A stretch of 23,144 bases of DNA from a virus: positions 1-23,144 of the IMG/VR virus record IMGVR_UViG_3300028809_000070; one strand, given 5' to 3'. Both the position numbers and the translations under genes were made by a program. Of this stretch, positions 6,955-13,827 are shown piece by piece (the first letter of the stretch is position 1; each line of letters opens with the position of its first letter). The notes beneath the pieces are model-generated. The model was not told the DNA's origin and did not search any database. It saw only the letters and a list, made by a program, of their open reading frames with translations.

Positions 6955-7290
6955 TCAGTCCTTCGCGTGCTGTGCGACCCACTCGGCATTCGCCTTGCGC
7001 CAATCGGCCCAGCTTTCATCGGTCAGCTTGTGCGTAATCCATTCGGGCACGTCGGGCGTTTTCTCGAACGGCAGCGCGCCCGCTTCGCACCGCTCGCACT
7101 GGCACCCGCCGCCGTGCGCGGTGCAGAAATACAAGCCGCAGCCATCGTCACCGCCGTAGGGCTCGCCGCCGCACACGTGGCTAAGTCCGCGATCAATCTC
7201 TGCTGCACAGCCGGGATGATCGCAGCGCGCGGGGACGCCGTAGCCGATGTCGCGCTGCCAATTCGTGTCGTATCCGAGGCTCCAGCTCAT
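6955..7290 (-). CDS. cysteine-rich, probably zinc-binding phage protein
   Basis: A 111-residue protein beginning MSWSLGYDTNWQRDIGYGVP. It carries a dense set of metal ligands between residues 23 and 69: RCDHPGC, SHVCGG, GCGLYFCTAHGGGCQCERC. Cys pairs and a His are spaced as in treble-clef or zinc-ribbon folds. The remainder is acidic and Trp-rich (WITHKL, ESWADWRKANAEW). It resembles an uncharacterised protein of Burkholderiales phages, by memory rather than search. AAGGAA lies 5 bases before the ATG. It is the first gene after the strong promoter 7321-7350, so it is probably made early and in quantity. Its partner (DNA, RNA or host protein) is unknown. Confidence 0.75.
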   Translation of the reverse strand: MSWSLGYDTNWQRDIGYGVPARCDHPGCAAEIDRGLSHVCGGEPYGGDDGCGLYFCTAHGGGCQCERCEAGALPFEKTPDVPEWITHKLTDESWADWRKANAEWVAQHAKD

Positions 7291-7315
7291 TTCAATTCCT
7301 TGGTGGGTTGATGTG

Positions 7316-7333
7316 TCACGATTCTAATCGTGA
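7316..7333. promoter_or_regulatory. perfect 18-bp palindromic operator over the -10 box
   Basis: TCACGATT-CT-AATCGTGA is a perfect inverted repeat with 8-base arms and a 2-base centre. It covers the whole -10 (7321-7326) of the promoter for the 7290 gene. That is where a dimeric repressor would block RNA polymerase. Confidence 0.6.
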
Positions 7334-7350
7334 TCTTCGCAAATTGTCAA
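7321..7350 (-). promoter_or_regulatory. strong sigma70-type promoter for the 7290 operon
   Basis: A perfect TTGACA (7345-7350), 18-base spacer and TAGAAT (7321-7326) on the minus strand, about 31 bases upstream of the ATG at 7290. The -35 box overlaps the primase stop codon (7347-7349). Confidence 0.8.
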
Positions 7351-9836
7351 ACAGCTTTCTTCGCCGCGAACGGGTTCAGCTGGATCACGTCGGCGCCCTG
7401 TGACTCGCCGGGCATCTCGTAACCCTCCGGCGGCTTCCAGCCCCGAGAGTCCATCGTGCGAGCGGGTTGCCAGCCCCGGGTCTGCAGCCAGCGGGTGTAC
7501 TCGCGGGTGCGGATCATCTTGCCGCTGGGCAGCGCATCGAGCGCGATGCGAATGGCCGAGCTGGGCACGAAGCCTGTCGCGCTGTGCTGGCGCACCAGCT
7601 TGCGCAGCAGGTCGGGCAGCACGTCATCGACGTCCGACACCGGCACGCCGATGCCGTCGCGCATCTGGGCCTGGTTGAACGCGAACACCGCGTCGGCGGC
7701 GGCGCGCACCAGGCGCAGATAGGCGGCCTCGTCGTCCACGAAGCGCGCCTTGGCCTCGGCGAAGATTTGGCGCGCCTCGCCGGCCCACGACTGCTCGATG
7801 GGGCGCAGGACGTCCACGGGCATGAGGCGGCGGTTGCCCGTCTCGTCGCGGTTCATCTCGTGCTTGTTGGCCGTGCCGATGAGCGCGAAGCGGCGCGGGT
7901 GCTCGCTGGCCCGGCGCTCGTACGGCGCGCGGTACACGTCCTGGCACTCGGTCGTCCACTGCTTGATGTCCTCGACGTCGCGCTTGGCCATGCCGGACAT
8001 CTCACCCAGCTCGGCTATCGCGCTCACGCTCGCGGCCATGGTCATGCGAATCTCGTCGGCGAACTTCAGCGACGCCGGCGGCGGCACGCCCAGAGCCTTC
8101 GCGAGGTCATGCACGAAGACGCCCTTGCCCAGGCCGCCCTGACCGATCAGCACTGGCACCACGGGGCACGGCGCGCCGGGGCGGATCTGACGCATGAGCA
8201 CGCCCGAGAAGAAGAGCTGCGTCGTGAGCGTGAGCGCTTCGGAGGGCATCGCGCCGCACAGGTCGGGGAAGAAGTTGTCCAGGCGTGGCGCGGCGTCCCA
8301 CCGCGGCAGCGCGAGCACCGCGTCGCGCCAGGGGTCTACGGAGCTGCGATGCGCAAGCGTCTCGATGGCGTCCTCGATCGGCTTCTTCGACACGTTGCAG
8401 CAGCCGATGCGTGACAGTGCGTCGAGCAGGTCGCCGGTGTCGGGCACGTCGGCGCGGTCCATCACGCCCGTGCTGGCGTTGTACGACGGCATCGCGTCCA
8501 GCTCGCCGAGCAGCGTGGCCAGGCCGTGCGTGATGTTCACGAGCGGCGCGGCTTTCTTTCCGGCCGGTTCGGGGTACTCGACCAGGCCGCACAGCTTCTC
8601 GGCGGCCATCGCCAGCGGGGAATCGAGGTCGGCCGAGCGGTCATCGGTGAACTCGAAGAACTCCTGCAGCTTGTGGGACCAGACACCGGGCCGGTCGCCC
8701 ATCATGACGATCTCGGCCTTGTCGAAGTGCTTGGCGTCGAGGTCGGGGCGCCACGTGTCGAAGGGGTCGGCGCAGTTGAAGCCCAGCGAGTGCGGCAGGC
8801 TAGCGACGATCTGCTGCACGGTCTGGCGGCCGATGTCCTTCACTGCAATTTCCCACGTGGCGGGCAGCTTCTTGTCGCCCAGCGCGCGCGTGGCGATGAG
8901 GCCGTAGCGCTCGCCGATCTCGGCGTCCAGCCCGTTTGCTATGGCGTTTTCGCGCTGATAGTTGATCGCTATGCGCTTGGCCTCGCGTCGGCGGCCGTCC
9001 CGGGCCTGGCGCTTCATGGTCTCGTAGCGGCGCATGTCGATCTCGCGCAGCGGTGTGAGCAGACCCACGTCGAGCAGCCCTTCCGGCGACCGCGCGCGCA
9101 GCGGTGCGCCCTTGGGGCGCTCTGCGCGCACCAGCACACGACCGCCTTCGGGGATGCTGCGCTCGATGCCATCGGCGCACACCGGCTCGGCCTCGAACAT
9201 CAGACGCGAGGGCTGGTAGACCAGCGAGTCGGACAACTGGCGCACGAGCAGCGCGCCGGACTTCGAGATTTTCACGAAGCCGCGACCGTTGAGCCATTCT
9301 TCGGCCTGCAGGCGCACCGCGAGCGCGGGAATGTCCGTGCCGCGCGTCACCGCGAAGTAGACGTGCACGCCGCGCAACCCCTTGTCGCCGACGTAGGACG
9401 ACGACGAGGGGCGCGCCACGCGCGTGACGTGGGCCAGCCAGGGGTGACACGCCTCGAGCGCATCGAGCACGGCATCGAGCGACTGAAAGCCGCCGGTGTC
9501 GACGTCCACGTCGATCGGGCACAGCGCCGGGCCGGGCGACCAGTCGAACGTAGCGTTCGTGCGCGCGACGGCGTGCAGGTTGAAGTCGGCCCGCGCTCGC
9601 GTGGTCAGCGCCGAATCGCCAGCGCGCGGTAGGCCGCACGTGATGGCCTGATTGGGCGCTAGGCTGCGCAAAGCGCCGTCCAGGTGTGACACGTCCTCGA
9701 TGGTCAGCGCGCGCGCCGCGCCCTCTGTCATGTGGGCGATGGCGCTGCTTGTGACCCGACCGTGTTCGTCGAGGGCGAAGCGCTTTGTGAGGTCGCACGA
9801 GTGCGAGGTGATCTGTGTAAAGCGGATATCGGTCAA
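7347..9836 (-). CDS. VirE-family primase/helicase
   Basis: A large replication protein of the virulence-associated E family: an N-terminal primase-polymerase-like region followed by an SF3-like ATPase. The primase part shows PIDVDVDTGG (about residue 109), a plausible catalytic DxD, and later GLRGVHVYFAV. The ATPase part has Walker A GQGGLGKG (about 568), then AELGEMSGMAKRDVEDIKQW and GTANKHEMNRDETGNRRLMP (about 650-670), the family hallmark. It ends LNPFAAKKAV. I place the start at TTG 9836 (MTDIRFTQITSHS, 829 residues). The 52 residues encoded upstream to an ATG at 9992 look non-coding and lie in the regulatory region. No strong ribosome site supports any start, so the N-terminus is uncertain. 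Confidence 0.9.
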   Translation of the reverse strand: MTDIRFTQITSHSCDLTKRFALDEHGRVTSSAIAHMTEGAARALTIEDVSHLDGALRSLAPNQAITCGLPRAGDSALTTRARADFNLHAVARTNATFDWSPGPALCPIDVDVDTGGFQSLDAVLDALEACHPWLAHVTRVARPSSSSYVGDKGLRGVHVYFAVTRGTDIPALAVRLQAEEWLNGRGFVKISKSGALLVRQLSDSLVYQPSRLMFEAEPVCADGIERSIPEGGRVLVRAERPKGAPLRARSPEGLLDVGLLTPLREIDMRRYETMKRQARDGRRREAKRIAINYQRENAIANGLDAEIGERYGLIATRALGDKKLPATWEIAVKDIGRQTVQQIVASLPHSLGFNCADPFDTWRPDLDAKHFDKAEIVMMGDRPGVWSHKLQEFFEFTDDRSADLDSPLAMAAEKLCGLVEYPEPAGKKAAPLVNITHGLATLLGELDAMPSYNASTGVMDRADVPDTGDLLDALSRIGCCNVSKKPIEDAIETLAHRSSVDPWRDAVLALPRWDAAPRLDNFFPDLCGAMPSEALTLTTQLFFSGVLMRQIRPGAPCPVVPVLIGQGGLGKGVFVHDLAKALGVPPPASLKFADEIRMTMAASVSAIAELGEMSGMAKRDVEDIKQWTTECQDVYRAPYERRASEHPRRFALIGTANKHEMNRDETGNRRLMPVDVLRPIEQSWAGEARQIFAEAKARFVDDEAAYLRLVRAAADAVFAFNQAQMRDGIGVPVSDVDDVLPDLLRKLVRQHSATGFVPSSAIRIALDALPSGKMIRTREYTRWLQTRGWQPARTMDSRGWKPPEGYEMPGESQGADVIQLNPFAAKKAV

Positions 9837-9983
9837 GGTTCGCGGCTTTCTTTGGAGGTGTGAGCATTGTCCTACCAGTTGGCAGGATTGCGCATTGAAA
9901 AGTTCTATCGGGCGGCGCTGGTGATAGCCGTTCTGAGCTGCTCGTGGTTTGATCGATTCAAGCTGGCACGATCCTTGCTTTGA

Positions 9984-10118
9984 ATGACACATGACACAAT
10001 GACACTAGTATTTAACTTATTCTTAGAAATATAGAATCATAGTTAATCCTCTTTAAGTATGTATTTTGAGTTGGCAGATACTTATGGAAAATGGTGTCCT
10101 GTCAGTCATTGTGTCATG
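9984..10118. promoter_or_regulatory. candidate replication origin or master operator: iterons flanking AT-rich core
   Basis: Three direct copies of ATGACAC occur at 9984-9990, 9991-9997 and 9999-10005. A perfect 14-base inverted repeat pairs CATGACACAATGAC (9990-10003) with GTCATTGTGTCATG (10105-10118). The 101 bases between them have about 29 G/C, far below the surroundings, and contain TTAA- and TATA-rich stretches. Iteron-like repeats plus an easily melted block beside a primase gene is a typical phage origin layout. An operator for the two divergent units would look similar. Confidence 0.5.
10028..10056 (-). promoter_or_regulatory. candidate leftward promoter for the primase
   Basis: On the minus strand TTAAAG (10051-10056) is 17 bases from TATATT (10028-10033) within the AT-rich block. 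The -35 is weak, and AT-rich DNA yields such matches easily. A transcript would cross the ATGACAC copies before reaching the primase. Confidence 0.3.
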
Positions 10119-10138
10119 GCAAGTTAGCGGGCACTGCG

Positions 10139-10166
10139 CTACAAATCGGTTGACTGTGCTTTGTAG
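10139..10166. promoter_or_regulatory. inverted repeat flanking the rightward -35 box
   Basis: CTACAAA (10139-10145) and TTTGTAG (10160-10166) are perfect 7-base arms, with the -35 TTGACT in the 14-base gap. A third related GCGCTACA lies over the -10. This is a possible operator for the nuclease promoter. Confidence 0.35.
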
Positions 10167-10178
10167 GTGCGCTACATT
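10150..10178 (+). promoter_or_regulatory. sigma70-type promoter for the DUF2800 nuclease
   Basis: TTGACT (10150-10155), 17 bases, then TACATT (10173-10178), 34 bases before the ATG at 10212. Confidence 0.7.
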
Positions 10179-10211
10179 CGCTTTACATTCATCACCAACC
10201 GTAAGAAACCT

Positions 10212-11399
10212 ATGTCAAATCCGCAAGTTGTGCACTCAATTCTGTCGTTCTCGGGGCGCAAGCGCTGGAAAATGTGCCCGATCAGCGTCCAAATGAGCAA
10301 AGGCATGCCCGACAGCTCCGGGCCCGCCGCGGCAGAAGGCACGCTGGCCCACCTGGTCGCCGAGCATTACGTGAAGCAGCACTTCGCGCTGCCCGGCGCA
10401 CCGGCAGCCGGTGCAGTCGCTCCAGAGCAGGTGCCCCCGCCTGACCTGGACCTGAAGGGCGTCACCATCGAGCGCTGGAACGAAACGATGCGCCACCACG
10501 GCCGCGGCTACCGGGACTTCATCAAATCGCTGATCCCCGACGGCCAGACCGGACATGTCGCCATTGAGCAGCGGGTGGCCATCGGCTCGATCTCCGATCA
10601 GCTTTTTGGCACCGCTGACTGCCTGGTGTGGCTGCACGACACGCGGCATCTGCTCGTGGTCGATTACAAGTACGGCTTCGCCGACGTGGATGTGGGCACC
10701 TACGACGAACCGAACGAGCAGCTTGCGGCCTATGCGGTGGCTGCTGCTGAAGGGATCACCGCAGGCAAGGACTGGCGTGTCGAGAAAATCACGCTCGCCG
10801 TGTACCAGCCCCGCCGCCCGCTCGCCGCACCGTCGCAGACGCTGGACCTTGACGCCGCTTGGTTGACGCTCGAGCGCGCAAAACTGACGCGCGAGGTGGC
10901 CGCCGTCGCCAACCCCGGCGCGCCGGTGCCGGGCGACCACTGCCGGTACTGCAAGGGCAAACCGAAGTGCCCGGCGCTGCACAGCTCGATGGCGACCGCC
11001 CTGGCCGCCTACGCCGGCGAGCGCAACCTGCTGGACATGCCCGAAGATGACATCGTGCAGCTGTTCGCCGCGCGCACGGCCTTCAAAGCATTCTGGGAGG
11101 ACGTCGAGGAGCGCATCGACCAGCTCGTGAAGGCCGGGCACAAAAACCTGACGGTCGACACGAGCGCGGGCAAGCGGATGTGGAAGGACAAAAAGGCCGC
11201 GACCGAGACTCTGCTGGCCATGAACCGACTCGACCTGCTGCAGCCGCTCGCACTGTCCGACGCTCTGCCGATCCTCCCGCCTGAGTTCCACGCCGAACTG
11301 GTGACGACCAGTAAGCCCTCGCGCACGATTCGCGTCGTCGAGGTGCAGTCGCCGAGCGCGATTGCCACGATGTTCAAGAATTACGCGAAAAGTGTTTGA
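10212..11399 (+). CDS. DUF2800 family RecB/Cas4-like nuclease
   Basis: A 395-residue protein starting at ATG 10212 (MSNPQVVHSILSFSGRKRW). The N-terminus HSILSFSGRKRWKMCPIS then AAAEGTLAHLVAEHYV is the DUF2800 signature, and the His of LAH is a typical PD-(D/E)xK ligand. The core gives GTADCLVWL (catalytic Asp) and LLVVDYKYG (D-x-K). Cysteines in DHCRYCKGKPKCPAL (about residues 240-255), with the early CPIS, could hold an Fe-S cluster as in AddB/Cas4 nucleases (inference). DUF2800 genes usually stand next to DUF2815 genes, as here, and probably supply exonuclease activity for phage recombination or replication. A frame extending to 10167 overlaps the promoter, so the internal ATG is used. Confidence 0.88.
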   Translation: MSNPQVVHSILSFSGRKRWKMCPISVQMSKGMPDSSGPAAAEGTLAHLVAEHYVKQHFALPGAPAAGAVAPEQVPPPDLDLKGVTIERWNETMRHHGRGYRDFIKSLIPDGQTGHVAIEQRVAIGSISDQLFGTADCLVWLHDTRHLLVVDYKYGFADVDVGTYDEPNEQLAAYAVAAAEGITAGKDWRVEKITLAVYQPRRPLAAPSQTLDLDAAWLTLERAKLTREVAAVANPGAPVPGDHCRYCKGKPKCPALHSSMATALAAYAGERNLLDMPEDDIVQLFAARTAFKAFWEDVEERIDQLVKAGHKNLTVDTSAGKRMWKDKKAATETLLAMNRLDLLQPLALSDALPILPPEFHAELVTTSKPSRTIRVVEVQSPSAIATMFKNYAKSV

Positions 11400-11424
11400 C
11401 ACTGAATTAACCTAGCCGCATAAT
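11396..11424 (+). promoter_or_regulatory. strong sigma70-type promoter for the ssDNA-binding protein
   Basis: A perfect TTGACA (11396-11401), 17 bases, then CATAAT (11419-11424). The -35 contains the stop codon of the nuclease gene. The leader is about 55 bases. Confidence 0.8.
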
Positions 11425-11454
11425 CGATCCTGCGCGTGCCTCCCGGCGCTATAC

Positions 11455-11470
11455 GGAGGTTCTTCAACCT
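11455..11470 (+). promoter_or_regulatory. leader hairpin masking a GGAGG
   Basis: In the ssb leader, AGGTT-CTTC-AACCT (11457-11470) can form a 5-bp hairpin with a tetraloop that pairs part of GGAGG (11455-11459). That GGAGG is 26 bases from the ATG, too far to serve it directly. GAAAG (11476-11480) is the likelier ribosome site. Function unproven. Confidence 0.25.
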
Positions 11471-11485
11471 AAACTGAAAGTTCTC

Positions 11486-12151
11486 ATGTCTCAAAATCTG
11501 ATCGATCACGTCGCCATCCTGACCCATTCGGCACTCGCGCAGGCCGTCCCGAACAAGCTCAAGGGCGGCCGCATGGAGTTCTACGCCGTCGTGGCCTTCC
11601 CGCCGGCTGCCGGCGGTGTGCTGCACGAGCTCTGCAAGTCCACCGGTGCCATGGGCCCGGGCGTGCAGGTGGGTGTCGAAACGAACGCTTCGCGTAAGGC
11701 GCCCATCCCCGGCATCCCCGGCGATTGGTTCGTCGTGCGCGGCGCAACGCAGTTCGCCCCGTTCATTGCCGACGAAACCGGCACCCAGCTCGACCAGAGC
11801 AACCCGGACCACGCCGCGAAGATCCGTTCGCAGTTCTACGCGGGCAAGCGTGTGCGCGCTTCGTTCTCCCCCTACGCATGGAACCACGCCACGGGGGGTA
11901 AGGGCATCTCGTTCAACGTGGACGGCATCATGGCCGTCGAGGACGGCGAGCGTCTGGCGGTTGGCAACGGCGAGATGCTGAACGCCTTCGCGCAGCACGC
12001 GCAGGCCCCGGCGGCCAGCGGCGGCGCGGCCAACCCGTTTGCGGGCGCACCGGCCGCGTCGCCCGCACCCACCCCGGCACCCGCAGCCAGCGCGAACCCT
12101 TTCGCCCAAGCCCCGGCGGCCAGCGCGAACCCTTTCGCACAGGCCACCTGA
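11486..12151 (+). CDS. DUF2815 ssDNA-binding protein
   Basis: A 221-residue protein from ATG 11486. The first 165 residues form the DUF2815 domain, a predicted OB-fold single-strand DNA-binding protein similar in role to T7 gp2.5. Recognisable stretches are LKGGRMEFYAVVAFPP, PGDWFVVRGATQFAP, GKRVRASFSPYAW and GKGISFNVDGIMAVEDGERL. The last 45 residues are a flexible Ala/Pro tail with three NPFA units (ANPFAGAPAAS, ANPFAQAPAAS, ANPFAQAT). Unlike bacterial SSB the tail is not acidic. It has its own strong promoter, fitting the high amounts such proteins need. It should coat ssDNA for the polymerase, nuclease and primase encoded nearby. Confidence 0.85.
   Translation: MSQNLIDHVAILTHSALAQAVPNKLKGGRMEFYAVVAFPPAAGGVLHELCKSTGAMGPGVQVGVETNASRKAPIPGIPGDWFVVRGATQFAPFIADETGTQLDQSNPDHAAKIRSQFYAGKRVRASFSPYAWNHATGGKGISFNVDGIMAVEDGERLAVGNGEMLNAFAQHAQAPAASGGAANPFAGAPAASPAPTPAPAASANPFAQAPAASANPFAQAT
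12086..12138 (+). repeat. 33-bp spaced direct repeat in the ssb tail
   Basis: The 20 bases at 12086-12105 recur exactly at 12119-12138, giving two ANPFAQA units 11 codons apart. A third, diverged NPFA unit lies upstream near 12030. The tail appears to have grown by duplication. Confidence 0.85.
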
Positions 12152-12173
12152 CCGCGCGATAGCCCTGCAAGAA

Positions 12174-12204
12174 GCCCGTCAGCCGCCCGCTGGCGGGCTT
12201 TTCT
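12174..12204 (+). terminator. rho-independent terminator after the ssb gene
   Basis: GCCCGTCAGC (12174-12183) pairs with GCTGGCGGGC (12189-12198) around a 5-base loop, with one G-T wobble, followed by TTTTCT. It ends 3 bases before the RusA ATG. Confidence 0.9.
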
Positions 12205-12207
12205 ACG

Positions 12208-12591
12208 ATGACCCCTAACCACCCTACACGGACCGTCAATCTCGTGCTCCCATGGCCGCCATCGGTCAACCGGATATGGCGCGCAGTGCTCGGGCGCATC
12301 GTCCTGGCCGAGGTGGCGCGCCGCTACGGCATCAAGTTGGCCAACGCGCTGCCGACAGGTCCCGTCGATCCGTTACGCGGCCGGCTGTTCGTGACCATGC
12401 TCATGTGCCCGCCGGCCGGGCTCAAGAATCGCCGGCACGACATCGCGAACCGCGAAAAATGCCTGTGCGACGGCCTGACGAAACAACGGGTCTGGCTCGA
12501 TGACAGCCAGATCGATATGATGCTCATCGCGCGTGGCGCGCCCTGCGACGAGGGCCGCGTCGAGATGCTGATCCAGGAGATGCCCGAATGA
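12208..12591 (+). CDS. rusA: RusA-family Holliday junction resolvase
   Basis: A 127-residue protein of normal RusA length. LVLPWPPSVNRIWR (about 12-25) is the usual N-terminal LP.PPS.N motif. RRHDIANREKCLCDGL and WLDDSQIDMM (about 72-104) supply the acidic residues that bind Mg2+: the D-x-x-N-x-x-K and D-D of the family. It cuts four-way junctions made by recombination-dependent phage replication. The ATG at 12208 stands just past the terminator T-run with no clear Shine-Dalgarno, and I see no promoter after the terminator. Translation and transcription here must rely on read-through or an unusual start. It overlaps the endolysin gene by 4 bases. Confidence 0.88.
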   Translation: MTPNHPTRTVNLVLPWPPSVNRIWRAVLGRIVLAEVARRYGIKLANALPTGPVDPLRGRLFVTMLMCPPAGLKNRRHDIANREKCLCDGLTKQRVWLDDSQIDMMLIARGAPCDEGRVEMLIQEMPE

Positions 12592-13268
12592 CCCCGTTGA
12601 ACATGCCTCCGCGCACCGTGGACCACTGGCTGAACATCCTTCGCGCTTGCGGCGTAGCCGTCGCGACGATCGATCTATGGGCGCCGATCTTCGCCGAGGT
12701 AATCCGGCGCGACACGTTCACGGCCGGCGACGCCGACCTCGCCGACTTCCTGCCGACCATCCTGCACGAGTCGGCCATGCTGACGCGGCTCGAGGAGAAC
12801 CTGAACTACACGCCCGAGGCGCTCGTGGCGACTTTCGGCGCGGCGCGCATCTCGCCCACGCAGGCGCAGGCCGTCGGGCGCATCGCAGGCAAGCAGGCCG
12901 CCGACCAGCGCGCAATCGCGAACATCGTCTACGGCGGCGAGTGGGGGCGCAAGCACCTGGGTAACATCCTGCCCGACGACGGATGGCGGTACCGGGGCCG
13001 CGGTCCGATCCAGATCACCGGCGCCGACAACTACCGGCGCGTGGGCGACCTGGTGGGCCAGAACCTCGAAGGCATCCCCGACTTGCTCGCGCAGCCGCGC
13101 TTCGCGCTCGAGGCGTGCATCGCCTGGTGGGAGGACCGCATCCCCGACAGCATGCTCGGCGAGACGACGAGCATCCGCAAGCGGGTCAACGGCGGCACGC
13201 TGGGGCTCGCCGAAGTGCAGAAACTCACGCGCACGCTGCGCCCGATACTGGAGATCAACCATGGGTGA
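12588..13268 (+). CDS. glycoside hydrolase family 19 endolysin
   Basis: A 226-residue peptidoglycan-degrading enzyme of the chitinase class I/GH19 fold that cuts the cell wall at lysis. The catalytic region is FLPTILHESAMLTRLEENLN, with the acid Glu in HES (E61) and a second Glu at about 69-70. It is followed by WGRKHLGNILPDDGWRYRGRG and IQITGADNYRRVG, both diagnostic of the family. There is no signal peptide or anchor, so export depends on a holin. The ATG overlaps the RusA stop (ATGA), with AGGAG about 9 bases before it. The next gene, a holin, starts inside its last 8 bases. Confidence 0.93.
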   Translation: MTPLNMPPRTVDHWLNILRACGVAVATIDLWAPIFAEVIRRDTFTAGDADLADFLPTILHESAMLTRLEENLNYTPEALVATFGAARISPTQAQAVGRIAGKQAADQRAIANIVYGGEWGRKHLGNILPDDGWRYRGRGPIQITGADNYRRVGDLVGQNLEGIPDLLAQPRFALEACIAWWEDRIPDSMLGETTSIRKRVNGGTLGLAEVQKLTRTLRPILEINHG

Positions 13269-13827
13269 AGGCTTCGACTGGAAAGCAACCATCGGCGCCG
13301 TGGCGCCAGGGCTTGCAGCAGCCCTCGGCGGCCCGCTGGCCGGCGCGGCCGTGAAGGTCATCGCCGACAAGGTGTTCGGCAACCCGAACGCCACGGAGGC
13401 CGATCTGGCCTCCGCACTCGCGGCGGGCACGCTCACGGGCGACCAGATCAAGGCGCTCAAGCAGGCCGAAATGGAAATGCAGGTTGAGATGGCCCGCATC
13501 GATCAGGCGTCCGAGGCTGCCTTCCTGGCCGACACCGACAGCGCGCGAAAGCAGACCGTAGCGCTGGCCGAGGCCGGCAGCAGCATTGCGTGGGCGCCGG
13601 TGGTGATCAGCGCGCTCATCGTGGGCGGCTTCTTCACCTGCGTCTACATGCTGTTCCTGGTCGAACGCAACTGGGACGAGCGCACCGCGAACCTGCTGAA
13701 CGTGCTGTTCGGTGCGCTCACCGTCAGCTTCACCCAGGTGGCCAACTACTGGCTCGGCAGCTCGGCCGGCTCGAAGCGTTCAGGCGACGCGTTGCGCAAG
13801 ATCGCAGAGCAACCCGGGAAGCTCTGA
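13261..13827 (+). CDS. three-TM holin (GTA_holin_3TM type)
   Basis: A 188-residue membrane protein matching the 3TM holin family first described for gene-transfer-agent release. An N-terminal hydrophobic stretch (AVAPGLAAALGGPLAGAAV) precedes a charged helix (about 60-100). Two clear TM segments follow, WAPVVISALIVGGFFTCVYM and LLNVLFGALTVSFTQVANYW. The conserved YWLGSSAGSKRSGD signature comes after them. It would permeabilise the inner membrane to release the endolysin encoded directly upstream. The start overlaps the endolysin by 8 bases. Its stop codon lies inside the 33-bp palindrome at the convergent junction. Confidence 0.88.
   Translation: MGEGFDWKATIGAVAPGLAAALGGPLAGAAVKVIADKVFGNPNATEADLASALAAGTLTGDQIKALKQAEMEMQVEMARIDQASEAAFLADTDSARKQTVALAEAGSSIAWAPVVISALIVGGFFTCVYMLFLVERNWDERTANLLNVLFGALTVSFTQVANYWLGSSAGSKRSGDALRKIAEQPGKL

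Larger units (their letters stand above)
9837..10211. other. divergent gene-free regulatory region
   Basis: 375 bases separate the minus-strand primase from the plus-strand nuclease. It holds a 16-base imperfect palindrome CCTACCAGTTGGCAGG (9871-9886), whose AGTTGGCAG core recurs at 10069-10077. It also holds the ATGACAC repeat and AT-rich block (9984-10118), a candidate leftward promoter and a good rightward promoter. A 76-codon frame at 10066-10296 is not believed to be a gene. Confidence 0.75.

Noticed and set aside
8526-9632. 368-residue plus-strand frame opposite the primase
   Set aside because: Composition (His/Arg/Val/Ala rich) is that of an antisense shadow, and the VirE motifs are on the other strand.
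9837-9992. N-terminal extension of the primase to an ATG at 9992
   Set aside because: The extra residues (SCQLESIKPRAAQNGYHQRR and similar) look non-coding, and the first credible domain residues begin at TTG 9836. The N-terminus remains uncertain.
10066-10296. 76-residue frame crossing the divergent region
   Set aside because: Spans promoter elements and the true nuclease start, with a Cys/Ser-rich random-looking product.
10236-11402. 388-residue frame antisense to the DUF2800 gene
   Set aside because: Shadow of a well-recognised coding frame, with no domain and no ribosome site.
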